A stretch of DNA of 64,000 nt, taken from the NCBI GenBank assembly GCA_012845835.1, contig JABAKD010000024.1:7343103-7407102 (forward strand), in the 5' to 3' direction. The stretch's first letter is position 1, and every line of letters begins with the position of its first letter. This document shows, piece after piece, positions 11,596-23,345 of this stretch. The stretch is from Undaria pinnatifida (lineage: Eukaryota > Sar > Phaeophyceae > Laminariales > Alariaceae). The position numbers were made by a program, and so were the translations under genes. The notes below the pieces were generated by a model, which was given only the letters and a program-made list of their open reading frames with translations, was not told the DNA's origin and did no database searches.

Positions 11596-12904
11596 GTATG
11601 GCTCGGAACCTTTTTTTTTTTTGAATCCATGTCTACGGTGCCGGACACATACTAATAACAAATAGGGTTGGACGCGAGTCGACGAGGGAAGAAAGTGCCG
11701 TGTTCTCCTCGCGATAAAAACGAAGGAGCGCGTACCGTAGTAAGGACGGGGGAGAAGAGTCTTCTTAGTGACCCCGGATCTGAGTTCCGTCCAGGGAGGG
11801 AGAAGGAGAAAGAGAAAGTTGCGAAGATCACAAATAGGATGAGCAAAAAAAAAAGAAAGCAAGTGTGGGGTTTGCAGGAAACTACCTGGTAAGAAATTCG
11901 GGAGCAGTTATGCTTAAGCTAGCGTAGAACGTGCCCTCTCCCAAAGAAGAAACCCAGCTTGATCCAGAATTCTTGCTTCTACTTATTGATTCGTGTTCTC
12001 ATACGTAAGAGAGTTATTCGAGAGTCGGCGAGTTGTACTTGTAGGAACGCCGAACCGTGGAGGAAGGCGTCCCCTGCGCGATACAAGACCAACTAAATAC
12101 ATACGGGGGGGGAAGGGAGGACACCTCCTACGATCTACCTATGACCATCTGTGACAAAGGCTTGTTCGCCTGGCCTGGGCAGTATCAAAACAGGCCATGA
12201 ACAAGGCAAAAAAAAAATGCAAAAAAGCATCGTTTTGTACAAAAACATCGTGCTCTCTACTGGTCAACAGTCTCTAGTAATATTGGGCAGTATGGACCTC
12301 GAAAAACCTACTCCTGCTGTGCAAGGGTCCCTCTGACTCTGTGATGGTCACTCACACGAGAGTTGCTTGAATGTTGCGTATCTTGTATTTATTTCTTGCT
12401 GTCAACCCAATGCTTTCTGGCAGAACGGGGGGGGGCGGAACCGTTCGTTCGGGCAAGCAATAACGCCTTCCAGGTAAAAGGTGGCAACTTGCTATACACC
12501 GGGAAAAAGGGGATACCATTTATAACAAGTCTCCGAGAGGTCATGGTTGCGATGGAAAAAAGGAGAGGGGAGCGATATAGTAATTGTCACAGCTATATTT
12601 CTATTCAGTCTTCGCATTGATATGTACATTTATATCTATCAGGGCTTTTCAAGGGTCACGACCCGGCCCACGGGTCGGGCCAGGAGGTGCTTGAAATATC
12701 ACGGGGCGGGACGGGTCGGGCCAGGAGGTTTTTAGGTCTCGCGGTGTTGGTTTATGCCTGTGCTCAAATCGATTTACTATGTGGTATTTTGGTGTAGCAT
12801 CTTCGGAGATGCGGGGGGACCTATGGTTTCCCGAACGGATATGATCAAATAAATAAGTGATCCCTAATCTCATGATTAGGGTCATCACGTAAGGGAGGGG
12901 GAAA

Positions 12905-13310
12905 AGCCCCTGGGTGAGACTGCACTTTACTTCACTTCACTTCCCTGCCCTTTCCTTCCTTCTTTCCTTTCATATATCTTTTCTACTTCTCTTCCCAACC
13001 CGATGGCTCTCCGGATTACTTGACTTTTGTCTCCGTGAGTGACCCAGCCACGCGCCTACCACACGTGTACGTGGTTGGTCAAACACACTAGTATAATGGA
13101 TGAACCCAGGTGTTAAGGGCACAGGCTGGCTCGTGGAGACGGGAGTCACGCTGCACTTTACTGCCCTTTCCTGCCCTTTCCTTCCTTCTTTCCTGTCATA
13201 TACCTTTTCTGCTCCTCTTCCCAGAACGATGGCTCTCCGGATTACGTGACTTTTGTCTCCGTGAGTGACCCAGCCATGCGCCTACCACCCCGTGTACGTG
13301 GTTGGTCAAA
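12905..13310. repeat. Tandem duplication of about 225 bp
   Basis: Two copies (about 12905-13085 and 13130-13310) share 'gatggctctccggattac', 'gacttttgtctccgtgagtg' and 'gtgtacgtggttggtcaaac'. They are similar enough to be a fairly recent event. Confidence 0.85.
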
Positions 13311-13784
13311 CACGCGGGTCGGGCCGGGGTAGCGTGATTCGACCTGACCCGTAAAAAGCCCTAATATTTATTGTGTAGCCTAGGCTATAGTCTCGTGTGG
13401 GCTGAGCGTTATTACTTGCTGGGTTGGAGGTGCGCGGTATGGTTTGCTACTTATTTTTCGCTTTGTTTTCAATCGTTGGTTCGTTTTTAAGCCGACTGCC
13501 TCCCGAAAAGGGGAAGCTTACGCTTGCAATGGTCACAAATAATAATTTTCTCTGCTCCATCAACAGTCTCCGAGCGGTCACGGCGGTGAGGGAAAGGAGG
13601 AAGGGGAAGCCAAAAGCGTTGGCAGCAGCGGGGAGGGGGAAGAAAAATACGGGGGAGATTCGGAAGCGGCGGCCGCGGCTAGAAGTAGCGCGAGGGCGAG
13701 AGCGGCGTCGCTTGGCAATTCCTTGGCGTGTGAGGCGGAGGTGGGTGACCTATTTTTGTTATATTATACCAGTAATGTTATTTG

Positions 13785-14040
13785 GTGCAATATACAACGT
13801 TCTCCTGCGGGACGGTGTTCCAATGATATGTACGCGTTACTGCTTTTTCTGCTGCTGTATATTTCGTAGCTGGTATACGTGATTTGGGACCCGACGATGT
13901 GTGCTTGATTGCGGTCGTAGTGGAAGTGAACATGTTGTCGTCGAGGTTCGATCTCCTCCTGTTCCTGCTGCGCGCCAACCACGCGCATACACCTTGGCTG
14001 GCACAAAGGCGAGAGCGTGGAGCACGGCTGCCGTTGTGCC
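13785..14040. repeat. Family O dispersed repeat, copy 1
   Basis: Shares an ordered series with 51595-51810: a 'gttccaatgatatgtacg' / 'gttccaaggatacgtatg' block, then 'gcgccaaccacgcgcatac' / 'caccaaccacacacacgtac', then 'ctggcacaaaggcgagagc' / 'ctggcacaagggcaagagc'. Unknown class, about 220-250 bp. Confidence 0.6.
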
Positions 14041-15299
14041 GTTGCTACTGTACTGCTGCCGTACGGCTGCTGTACTGCTGGTGTACTGCGAGACTAAACA
14101 GCTGCTTTTGAAAACAGATATCCACCGCTATTTTTGATCGTTTCGTGTGCCTATGACCTTTGGCGGCACACGCTCCACTCACACATGCATACAGAAGCGC
14201 ACACACATACGCACACAGAAGCACCGTCCACGGCTGTCACAAAGGAGTGCTGCTGCTGCTGCTATTGGGTCGTACAGACAGTAAAGAGGGTGGAAAAAAC
14301 TGAACTGATGATGTTATATAGTGGGCGGGCGAGCGGGCGGGCGAGCGAAGCGGGCTAAAAAAATGTTAGATCGGAAAGATGTATTTAAACGAATAGAAAA
14401 ATAGGGGTTTCCATGGCCCTGCTCGGCTCAGCGAAGCGGAATGCAACCCCTTGACAAAAGCGCCAGCTCAGCGACTTTGAATGCTCAGATCACGCGCCAC
14501 GGAGCTCTGCCAGGATTCAGACATGCGTCGTAACGTGCCGAACGCCCCCTTGCTTACACCGCAGTCGGACGCGCGAGAAAAAAAACTCGGGCGCCTGAGA
14601 ACAGTATGTATGCCAAGAACAATTGCATGCTGTACATACACATATATATATATAATGATAAGGCGGGTGTTACGATAAATGTAGCACGCTAAAACATAGG
14701 CTAATCTATTTTTTGCATGACGGCACTTCTTGGCTCAAAATCATCCGAATTTAATTTTTGCCGAGTTTCGCAATTATGAAATGCACTTTCTTTTGTATTC
14801 GTAGCTAAATAGGGCATGGCATCGTTGATCGTTGGTCGGGTTGTGCTTTCAATTTTTCTGACAAACGTTTTTTTTTTTTCTCTTCTTTTTTTTTGGGGGG
14901 GGGGAGGGGTGAGATGGAGATGCTTCTGGAGTGAGAAGCAAGCCCCAGAAAAAAAAAGTGACGCCATTCTTCTACCTTAGTACGTGTCGGTGAAGAAAAG
15001 CTATTAAATTTTTAGACTGATAACCGTTTGGTGGGGTTGGGAAGACCCACATACGTCTTTTTTTTTTTTTTTCTTTATCCTCCGGCGGATGGGCAAAAAT
15101 AAAGCTTAAGCTCACCACACTTCCACGTATTTTCGTACATAAGCGTCGTGCGTCGGTTCCACTCAGTTGCTTCCGCAACCCAACGCTAGCTGTCGCCTTT
15201 GAATTTTCACGTGCAAAGCAAAATTGCTGCCTCTACGGTAACACTTGTACCCAGAGTAGCGTGTTGCGTCGAGTTCTGTCGTTCACTTCGGCGGAAACC

Positions 15300-15650
15300 T
15301 TGGTGGTGGCCCTTGTCCGTCCGTCTTGGTGGTGGCCCTTGTCCGTCCGTCTTGGTGGTGGCGCTTGTCCGTCCGTCTTGGATGCGGCGCTTGTCCGTCC
15401 GTCTTGGATGCGTGGTGGCCCTTGTCCGTCCGTCTTGGATGCGGCGCTTGTCCGTCCGTCTTGGGTGTGTGGTGGCGCTTGTCCGTCCGTCTTGGATGTG
15501 TGGTGGCGCTTGTCCGTCCGTCTTGGATGCGGCGCTTGTCCGTCCGTCTTGGAGGCGTGGTGGCGCTTGTCCGTCCGTCTTGGATGCGTGGTGGCGCTTG
15601 TCCGTCCGTCTTGGATGCGGCGCTTGTCCGTCCGTCTTGGATGCGGCGGC
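15300..15650. repeat. Twelve-unit minisatellite (26-32 bp)
   Basis: The core 'cttgtccgtccgtcttgg' occurs twelve times, separated by linkers such as 'atgcggcg' or 'atgcgtggtggcg'. Variants differ mostly in linker length, giving a higher-order pattern. The array has very few stop codons on either strand, which creates spurious long frames of about 140-160 codons. I do not regard these as genes. Confidence 0.95.
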
Positions 15651-16324
15651 ACAACCTTTCCGGGCGGGACAAAGGGGATGACCCGGTTGCCCCCCGAGGC
15701 AAATTAGTCGTATGCATGCTATCGTCGTCTTATGTTTTTTTTTCGAGTTTTATCGCGCTTCGGTCGTGCTGATGCTGCCCTCTTGCTCCGTGAGCCCGCT
15801 CTGATGACGCCGATGGTTGGTTGTCGAAAAACGATTTGCGGGACAATCAACCCCTCCCGATATTTCTGCCCGACTCCCGTCGACCCCAAACCCAAAACTT
15901 TCACCCTGCTGAAGCATACCCTCAGTCAGCGTTTCGCCCAGAACAACTGTTTGGTTCGGATCTGGGCAGCCTCCACGCAACGGGTATATCTGCAGGCTGT
16001 ACGGTCCAGTGCGCTATCCCCTGGCGTCCGATGTTTTATTTTGCAATTAAGTGGTTTGCTGTGGGTGCTAGCGCTTTCCGGCCACACAGGCAATGAATGG
16101 GCACTAAGAGCGTATCGTAAACCCTCGCCGTTCTTAACACCTTAGGATGTTCGTCTTGCCCGCTATTTTCGGGGTACCCTAGTAAATAGGACCTACGGTG
16201 TACACAAAAACCTATATATTCATCTATTTTTACCAACAATATTTGGTCCTATTTACTATCGTCCTCCGTACATAATAGGAACTTTTTGGATCTCATGTAT
16301 CTTTGTTCTATCCGTTACCTGGTA

Positions 16325-16680
16325 TTAGCACTTGTAGTTTTTTTTTTTTTTTTTTTCTTTTTTATCCTCCGGCGGATGGGGAAAAATAAAGCTTTAGCTC
16401 ACCACACTTCCACGTGTTTTCATGCGCGTCGTGTGTCGATTTAACTCAGCTTGCTTTCGCAGCCCAACGCTAGCTGGCGCACCCTTCGGGTCCCATTGTA
16501 GGCATAGCGTAAGCTGTCCCTATGAGTGGTCTTCGTTACAACCCCGGCAGCGCAAGCTGCCGTTGTATACGGGTGCGTGTGTATGTCGACCCGGCCTGTC
16601 CCCTGAGGGTCAGTTTCGGTGGAGAGATAGCCACCCGGAATGTCATCTTTCCGGGTAGTGTGGGACTTGCGCAAGCTCAC
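16325..16680. repeat. Family N dispersed repeat, full-length copy
   Basis: About 340 bp starting with a T-run and 'atcctccggcggatgggga', then 'agctcaccacacttccacg', 'gcccaacgctagctggcg', 'tgccgttgtatacg' and 'gagatagccacccggaa'. A second full copy is at about 45905-46235 and partial copies at 15050-15180 and 31375-31475. There are no obvious terminal inverted repeats and no pol III box I can be sure of. It may be a SINE or an old element fragment. Confidence 0.7.
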
Positions 16681-17153
16681 CCACTAACAAAACCCCTGGC
16701 CATGGGAGATAGCCTTCCGCCGGACTTGGTCCAGTTACGGTCCACCCTACCCATTCGGGCGTTGGTCCTCGGAGTTGTCTTTTTTTTTCATATTTTTGTA
16801 TGGTCCCGTGGACCAACAAATTGGAATTTGGTTCGAACGAAAAAATACGTTTCATTTGTATCATCTATTTGTGGCAACTGCACGCTTTTCCTGCTTCTTG
16901 TTCTTCTTCTTTCGCAGCGCTCGACGCATGGGCTGTCTTCGCCCTTTTTGTTCTTCTCCCTTCCTCCTTAATCGCAATTCGTACCTAAGATCAGGGATCA
17001 CAAACCCTATACAGCAGTGGGTACCCCGATTTTAAGAGACCCCAGGACAAGAGCGTTCGGGACTCAAGAGCGAGCGGTCAAATCGGCATGTATGTCCAGC
17101 CTATATCAAAAGCTATATATTTTCCACTACAGATAAGAGCAATGTGTAGTTAA

Positions 17154-17235
17154 CGCCTTTAGAACTGGAAACCCTTATTGGGGACAAATTTACTCGAATT
17201 TAGTATAGGGAGGGGTTTGGGGGGCTCTAAAAGGG
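17154..17235 (-). mobile_element. TTAA-flanked miniature element (family B), inverse copy
   Basis: 82 bp lying between TTAA at 17150-17153 and TTAA at 17236-17239. In the family orientation it starts near CCCTTTTAGAG and contains 'ccctccctatactaaattc', 'ccccaa' and 'gggtttccagtt'. The ends are short inverted repeats (CCCCTTTA/TAAAGGGG in the consensus). TTAA duplication and CCC termini are typical of piggyBac-type elements. Confidence 0.75.
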
Positions 17236-17344
17236 TTAAGAGCGCTTGTTCCGGCTTGCCACGGGGCCCTCTGAAGTCGGGGCACTCACCGTAACCCGAA
17301 CCCTATCCCTAACTTATTTTTTTTCTGATATTTTCTGCTCACAG

Positions 17345-17437
17345 GTGACGACGTTGTTCGTGACGGCAGACTTCGGGATCCTTATGCAGGATTCCTTCCC
17401 GCTCGAGGCTCCGCTTGAGGCCCTCCTTGGCCTGCAG
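17345..17437 (+). CDS. IFT140: IFT140 exon 5
   Basis: Thirty-one codons, residues 162-192: VTTLFVTADFGILMQDSFPL then EAPLEALLGLQ. It matches human '[20 protein letters not shown]' and 'SLLGMEV' (closing strand of the propeller region before the solenoid). The acceptor 'ctgctcacag' is strong, the donor CAG|gtgaac, phase 0. A family B element sits 106 bp upstream, and a decayed copy of its 3' half is about 1.3 kb downstream. Confidence 0.9.
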
Positions 17438-17872
17438 GTGAACAAGTTGCAGTGCATCAGATCATTGGAACACGATTTGGGAAGCTCACCTTTGGCTCAG
17501 GTCACGCGCTTGCATTTTTTTTTTTTGCAAGTTACAGAGCTTTTCATTTCGGCTCAGGCTATACTTCGTACACACGTGTTTTTTTCTCGGTCCCAGAGCT
17601 TTTGGATCAGGTTGCAGCTCCTTTCTTTTTTCTCGGGTTGCACCCCCTTGGCTCTCACCCCCGTGGCTCCGTCGCGGCTGCACCGTATATATTCGTGTGA
17701 CGTGATAGAGCCAGCCATACCGCGGCAGGGGATGCAACTTTTTTTTTTTTCTAGCGGGGTCCCTTTCGGGGTCTTTTTTTTTTTTGAAGTGGCTCGGGCC
17801 ACTCGCGCGAGTAGCCCCTCTCCCCCTCCCCCCCCCCCCCCCAGCCTCCTAACCGTTCCGTTGAGGTGTTAA

Positions 17873-17954
17873 CCCTTTTAGAGCCCCCGAACCCCTCCCT
17901 ACACTAAATCCAAGTAATTTCTTCCCCAAAAAAGGGTTTCCAGTTGTAAAGGGG
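17873..17954 (+). mobile_element. TTAA-flanked miniature element (family B)
   Basis: 82 bp between TTAA at 17869-17872 and TTAA at 17955-17958, the same length as the copy at 17154 in opposite orientation. It begins 'cccttttagagccccc' and ends 'cagttgtaaagggg', so the ends are 8-bp inverted repeats. It has no coding capacity. Confidence 0.8.
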
Positions 17955-18387
17955 TTAAGCTTTCGTTCCACAACCAAACAAAAAAATTGTTGTAAGGATC
18001 AATCCGCAACGTAATGGCGAAAGCTACGCTTTCCCTTGCGACCAAAAAAAAGTCGCTTGATTTTTTTTGTTTTTTTCGTCCACGCGAGAGATACGGAGTC
18101 GCTCGTGCGGCAGAGATGAAAACCTCAAATCCAGCAGCGAAAATGGTGGTATATGTCAAAACCGTCGTAACATCCCCCCCTACTATTGCCTTAGCCTTGG
18201 TCGGTTGTTTTTGCTGACACTTTTGCGAGTGCATATTGATTTTTGGGACTGGCGCGTTAAAAGTGCTGGTCGGATTGCGCAAACGCGCGCCTTCTCGGAG
18301 CCATGTTTCGGGTGCGAGGTTGAGCTAGCTCCTCATGTTAGGAGCTCTCGAAAAAATCTCAGAAACTTCTGCTGCACCCCTACCGTG

Positions 18388-18668
18388 GACGCGTGCTACG
18401 ATGCAAGGCGCACCACTTTCTTTTGGGGGGGGGAGTTCCTCATTTTAGGAGCTTAAGACACGTCCTTCTTAGCCCAAAAACAAAAAAAAATGATTTGGAG
18501 AAAATTAAAACTGCTGACCGGATGGAAAAAAAAAACATAGCCTACGTGGTATAGAATGGCCCATTATTTATTTTTTTTCCGACGATAGTATGGGTAGGTC
18601 TAGGAGCCTCGTCATTCAGAAAACGTGTTTTCGCCAAAAAAAGGTATACCTCTATCGTAGCACGCGTC
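18388..18668. mobile_element. Family A miniature inverted-repeat element
   Basis: About 280 bp, from 'gacgcgtgctacgatgcaag' to 'acctctatcgtagcacgcgt', terminal inverted repeats of about 25 bp. Interior hallmarks: 'gttcctcattttaggagctt', 'aagacacgtccttctta', 'tgatttggagaaaa', 'ttccgacga' and 'ggagcctcgtcattcagaaa'. At least a dozen complete or decayed relatives lie in this window. Confidence 0.8.
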
Positions 18669-18774
18669 TTCGAAGCCATGTTTTGGGTGCGATATTGAGC
18701 TAACTCCTCATGTATGTTAGGAGCGCTTTCTGAAAAAATTCTTAGAATCTGCTGTGGGTTGAACCATCATCTAC

Positions 18775-18838
18775 CAGATACATCCCCTTCAGTTCTTGGC
18801 CCGTTTGAGTGTGCTCCGTGACGCCCTCCTTGACCTGC
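18775..18838 (+). pseudogene. Decayed copy of exon 5 3' half
   Basis: 'gtgctccgtgacgccctcct' then 'tgacctgcag' parallels exon 5 'ggctccgcttgaggccctcct' then 'tggcctgcag'. The splice donor has become 'atggat' in place of 'gtgaac', so it could not be spliced as the original is. Confidence 0.65.
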
Positions 18839-19021
18839 AGATGGATGGATGCAGACGCCGGCTATGGTAGAGGTGCTGACGCCCTCCCCACAAGACGAAC
18901 TCTATACCCCCCCCCCCCAACCCCAAGAGACTGATATTTTGAGAGAGGTGACAAACGCAACCCGATGGAGGGGGACGCGGGGTACGACAGAGGTGTGCCA
19001 TTTCTTTTTCTTTGAGTTTCC

Positions 19022-19265
19022 TCGGGGTACGACAGAGGTGTGCCATTTCTTTTTCTTCAAGGTTCCTCGATTTGGGAGCGTAAGACGTCTCCCAAAAATT
19101 GATTTGGAGGAAAAAAAATACCGTTGTACGAGATACCGGATGAACAATCATCCCATGGACGAGAATCATGCCCCCCCCCCCAAAAAAAAAAAAAAATGGC
19201 GTATTTCCGACGATTTTGGTTCAGAAAAAAAATCGCCAAAAAAAGGTATACCTCCATTATCGTAG
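19022..19265. mobile_element. Family A miniature element, second copy in intron 5
   Basis: Runs from 'ctcggggtacgacagaggtg' to 'ggtatacctccattatcgtag' with the family interior ('tgatttggagg', 'cccatgg', 'ttccgacgattttgg'). The left end is preceded by a second direct copy of its first 40 bp (about 18976-19020). Confidence 0.65.
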
Positions 19266-20084
19266 ACTGCAGCATATTCTAAGCAGTTTCTGAGCTCCTA
19301 ACTTGAGGGTCTCTCCACGTCTAACCCGAAACATGACTTCGAAGGCACTCGTTTTCCCGCCAAAACCGACTTCAACGTTTCTACGCGCTACTAATGGTCC
19401 TTAAACAAAAAAATGCGTACCCCCCAACACAAGGGGAGTGATCGCATCGCGTAGTAGTGTGGACATGGTGAGGCACCCACGCGCAAATATTTTCATATGA
19501 TCGATAGTTCCAGGCGTGAGGAAGCCCAACCGTTCAGAAACGCTTGCCCCAAATAGTGCAACCCCCCCCCTATGGTCATACCACTACGGCCATGCATGCA
19601 CAAACTGAGTACACCCCCCCCCCCCCCCCTACCGTCTCGAAAGGAATACGTGGTCAATGGTCAAATGACTAAGGCAAGCAGCAAATGAGTACGCCCCCTC
19701 TTAACATACCCCCCCTTAACATGCCCCCCTTGACTTGCCCCCCCTTAACATGCCCCCCCTTAACATGCCCCCTTTAACATGCCCCCCCCCCACCGTAGCT
19801 TTGGTATTTGTACTGCAGAAAAAGCTACCTCTATAGTAGTAGGCTTTGGCAGTATGTAGAACAAAAAAGGTGATAGCAGTCAACTTGATTTTGTTTTTGT
19901 TTCTGTGAGAGTGAAGGCAAGCATGGCTTTTCGACCCTTTATTGGTAGTTGTTGTGGAATATAGGCTAAACGTGTCATATAACATGTTCGAGCAGTCGAT
20001 GTCGCTATAGGCGGGGTTGTTCATCGGAGGACGATTGTTGGCCGGGGTGCCGAGTTGGGCTAACGGCACGATAATCATGGTGAA

Positions 20085-20520
20085 CGTCTCGTTTAAAACG
20101 TTTAAAAAAATCTAAGAACGTTGAATGTCCCATGTAAACGTTGAAAAAAACGTCTTAGAACATGAGGTGTATTTTTAAAAAACGCCTAAGATAATTGAAT
20201 GACTCATCACTTAAACGTTTAATAAAACACCTAGCAACATTAAACGTCCCATTGAATGTAAAAAATGCCCCCAAGACCCTTAAACGTCCCATTATAACGT
20301 GAAAAAAAACCATACGAACATTAAATGTCCCATTTAAACGTTAAAAAAAGGAAAATATTAAAAGTCGTTTTTGAAAAAATGCCGAAGGACATTTCACGCC
20401 CCATTAAAACGAAAAGAAAAAACGCCCCGAGAACTTTCAAGGCCACGGTTAAACGTTAAAAACAAATCCCAAGACCACTAAATAAATGTCGCTTTTAAAC
20501 GTCAAGAAACACGCGGAACG
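20085..20520. repeat. AT-rich tandem array of 45-60 bp units
   Basis: Roughly eight diverged units built from 'gtcccattaaacgtt', a run of A and 'cctaagaacatt'. It has no coding potential. Confidence 0.75.
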
Positions 20521-20567
20521 GAAGACGATATCACGCCATGATTGACGTTAACGACGCTATGCATAAA

Positions 20568-20670
20568 TATTCCTTGTCTATATAGTCACAGCACGATAAA
20601 TACGTACCACCGCTACGAGCAACGCAGCGGGTGCAGCGGGGGGAGAGAGAGGGCGGAGAAGATGGAGAGG
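20568..20670 (+). pseudogene. Decayed copy of exon 6 5' half
   Basis: 'ccttgtctatatagtcacag' then 'cacga' and later 'gagagagggcggagaagatg' parallel exon 6 'cctcgtctatatttcacagc', 'acgaggg' and 'gagacagagggcggaaaaga'. The frame is broken and no acceptor AG remains at the aligned position. Confidence 0.7.
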
Positions 20671-21117
20671 TTCAGCCGAAATAGTAACATAGCACACTCA
20701 CACTCATGTAAATTGTTACATGGAATTTTATTATTGTGTTCAGGAATTAGTGGGGTGTTAGTCCGTTTGACCACTTGCAAAAGGTTAACCAATAGCTTAC
20801 CCAAACTAAGCCTTACAACAATTGTCATGATATATCCCCTACGATTGGTGTGTACACTAAACCTCATACACATTTTGGTCGTCGTGTGGATTTTGCAACG
20901 GGCGCGCTAAAATCCATACATACACTTGATTTAAACCCACATACACTCAATTTTTGTATGAAAGTTTAGTATACCATGCTGTAATACATACAGCCACAAC
21001 ATGCAAATAAGCAAGGCCCAGTTGCTCTGGTTATGCTTGCCATAAGCACGCCAAAAAACTTTATTGCACTTTTTTTTTTCAAGTTCTTTAACCCCTTTCA
21101 TACGCAAAATGACCACG

Positions 21118-21295
21118 AAAATTGACCTCAGAGGGCAAAATTGACACCGAGAATGAACGATTACAGGGCACCCGCGAAAATTGACCTCAGAGGGCAAAAT
21201 TGACAACGAGAATGGACGATTACAGGACACCCGCGAAAATTGACCTCAGAGGGCAAAATTGACAACGAGAATGGACGATTACAGGGCACCCGCCT
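21118..21295. repeat. Three tandem 60-bp units
   Basis: 'gaaaattgacctcagagggc' then 'aaaattgacaacgagaatgg' then 'acgattacagggcacccgc' occurs three times with very few differences, so the array is young. Confidence 0.92.
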
Positions 21296-21529
21296 CTGCT
21301 GGCCGGCGATGACAAAACTGGCGCCCGAACTACAACAGCAGTGCGAAGGCTCGTACGGGACGGGGCGCCAGCACGATCCGTCTCGGACTGCTGCGCGCTG
21401 GCGCTACTATTAGTAGTAGGCGCTTGAAAATATTTCTATGGTCATTTTCTTTGTCGCTATACACGGTCCCCAAATGATGTGACAACTACTGATGCTTACC
21501 TGGTGTGAATTCTGCATATTGTTTGATGG

Positions 21530-21595
21530 CAAAAAACAAATAACAAAAACACCAAGAGTGATACTTGTCTACAGGCTCCTCGCCTATACCAACAT
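21530..21595 (+). pseudogene. Second decayed copy of the exon 6 start with acceptor
   Basis: 'acttgtctacaggctcctcg' then 'cctata' parallels 'ccttgatcacaggttcctcg' then 'tctata' at the real acceptor (21801-21825), including the upstream 'aaaacaaataacaaaaacac' block against the (CAA)n before exon 6. The AG acceptor is intact but the coding similarity stops within about 12 bp. Confidence 0.65.
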
Positions 21596-21810
21596 GAGCA
21601 AACAAGCAAGGTCCAGTTGCTTCGGTTATATATGCTCACCATAAGCAAGCCGAAAACCTCACTTGAGGATGATATTGTTTTCTAAGTTGCTTTATCAACT
21701 ATTAATACTAACGTTTATAAGTTGTCGATATAATAGTACACGTCGTGCGGCGGCAAAAAACAACAACAACAACAACAACATCAAGAATAATCGATTGGCC
21801 TTGATCACAG

Positions 21811-22026
21811 GTTCCTCGTCTATATTTCACAGCACGAGGGAAATCATCCAGTTCTGCGGATGCAGCCGCGGAGACAGAGGGCGGAAAAGACGGAAAGGAG
21901 GCCCAAGTGCAAATAGAGCATGGGGGGGGGGTGGTATTAGCGGAGGCGCTGGATGCAGATCGGCAGATGCGAGGACGGCCAGTCCTAATGTCGCGGGCGA
22001 TGAGAGACTTCGCTGGGTTAGACCGG
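21811..22026 (+). CDS. IFT140: IFT140 exon 6: linker before the solenoid
   Basis: Seventy-two codons, residues 193-264. It opens VPRLYFTARG (human VPYYYFTRKP), continues through a low-complexity Ser/Ala/Glu/Gly linker (SSSSADAAAETEGGKDGKEA), and closes RGRPVLMSRAMRDFAGLDR (human SRRPLRDFVGLE). A stop codon lies just upstream of the acceptor 'gatcacag' in this frame, confirming the start. The donor is CGG|gtaaga, phase 0. A nine-G run inside the exon encodes three glycines and is a likely site of length variation or sequencing error. Two decayed copies precede it. Confidence 0.92.
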
Positions 22027-22814
22027 GTAAGACGCGGCGCGGGGATCTTTCGAGTCAGTAAGCCGAAGGTGCCGTATCTATGACCATGTGTAACACACTC
22101 CCTGGGATTAACTGCGGAGCTGATTTGGTCCTTTACAAGGGCACCAACAAGGAAAAAGGCGGCCTTTGGGGCAAGGGCCACGGCCGGGGAATCGGGTTTG
22201 GGGCCTCTACGTTCAATGGGTAGAGATCACTCGCGCGACGTATAGCTAACCATTCCATGGAGGAATTCATATCGCAAAAACTAGAACAGCACTCAACACC
22301 GCCAAGGAAGAGGGGATTTCGTTCTACGGTAGCCCCCTCGACTTTTGTTCAATTAAATCGTCGGTTTTTCGAAACCGGCTCCCAGCGACATCTCCTGACA
22401 TGCTTTGTCCCTTGCCACCCCGACGTCATCGCTCGATAGGCCATCGCAAACAAGAGAATTTGCGAAGATTTTTTTTCGTAGCATCCTTTTCCTCGTGCCG
22501 AGAAGCCACAAAAAGCGTTCGTTAAAAGAATTCGCTGGTTTTGGGGGGGGGCTGTCGTAGAATCAGTCAGGGGGGGGGGTCACCAGCGCGAGTAACCCCG
22601 AGCCACCGGCTAAAGAAAGAAGGCTTCGAAAGCGGACCCATCCTACCGTAGCTCTTGTGTAGTATATGGAAGACGTGTAATGGGCGCCCAAATGTTGGAG
22701 GTGTCTCTATTAGGAGTAGGAAGGAACGGTGCTCCGTCTCGAAAGGGACGTGTGGTCAATGGTGGTCGAATGACTAAGGCAAGCAACAAATGAGTACGCC
22801 CCCCCCCCCCCCCC

Positions 22815-23145
22815 CCCCTTGCCTGGTCGGTGTGAACAGCAACGACGTGCTCCGTCCCGGCATGGTACGGATGCGAGGGTCTATGGTCATACGACTACGG
22901 CCATTGCACAAACTGAGTACACCCCCCCCCGCTTGCGTAGTCGGTGTGAAAAAAAACGACATGCTCCGTCCCGGTATAGTAGGGATGCGAGGGTCTATGG
23001 TCATACGACTGCGGCCATGCACGAATATTGAGTACCCCCTCCCCCCCTTGCCTGGTCGGTGAAAAAAAACTGACATGCTTCGTCCCGGCATTGAAGGGAT
23101 GCGAGGGTCTATGGTCATGGGACTACGGCCATGCATGAATATCGA
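22815..23145. repeat. Three tandem family G units
   Basis: Each unit contains 'gcctggtcggtgtgaac'-like sequence, 'tgctccgtcccggcat', 'ggatgcgagggtctatggtc' and 'cggccatgcac', and is joined by C-runs. Period about 110-120 bp. Confidence 0.85.
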
Positions 23146-23345
23146 TTAACCCCCGCCCCCGCCCCCCCCACACCCCCCTCCCCCCCCCACGCCCCCCTTC
23201 CCCCCCCCACGCTCCCCCCCCCACACACGCCCCCCCACGCCCACACGCCCCCCCCCCCCCCCCTTATCGTAGCTTTGGTCCCAACGTTAGAAAATTCACG
23301 TTTGGGTACGCCGCTTTTTTTCTGAGATTTCCTCATTTCAGGAGC

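Larger units (their letters stand above)
11596..17344 (+). other. Intron 4
   Basis: Phase-0 intron of 5749 bp. Contents: GGGTC-rich segment (12650-12735); tandem duplication of about 225 bp (12905-13310); family O copy (13785-14040); partial family N copy (about 15050-15180); 12-unit minisatellite (15300-15650); full family N copy (16325-16680); and a TTAA-family element in inverse orientation (17154-17235). The two clearest open frames (13424-13882 and 15732-16145) show no recognisable domain. Confidence 0.75.
17438..21810 (+). other. Intron 5
   Basis: Phase-0 intron of 4373 bp. Contents: short tandem units with 'gagcttttcatttcggctcagg'-like sequence (17470-17650); C-run (17826-17842); family B (17873-17954); family A (18388-18668, 19022-19265); decayed exon 5 copy (18775-18838); 'cccccttaacatg' units (about 19695-19795); AT-rich array of 'aaacgttaaaaaa' units (20085-20520); exon 6 copies (20568-20670, 21530-21595); family J copy (20748-20825); and three 60-bp tandem units (21118-21295). 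Confidence 0.75.

Noticed and set aside
15199-15772. Five overlapping frames of about 140-160 codons on both strands
   Set aside because: All are readings of the same 12-unit minisatellite, whose core happens to lack stops; no family resemblance.
22774-23325. Proline/glycine-rich frames on both strands
   Set aside because: Caused by C-runs and tandem family G units.
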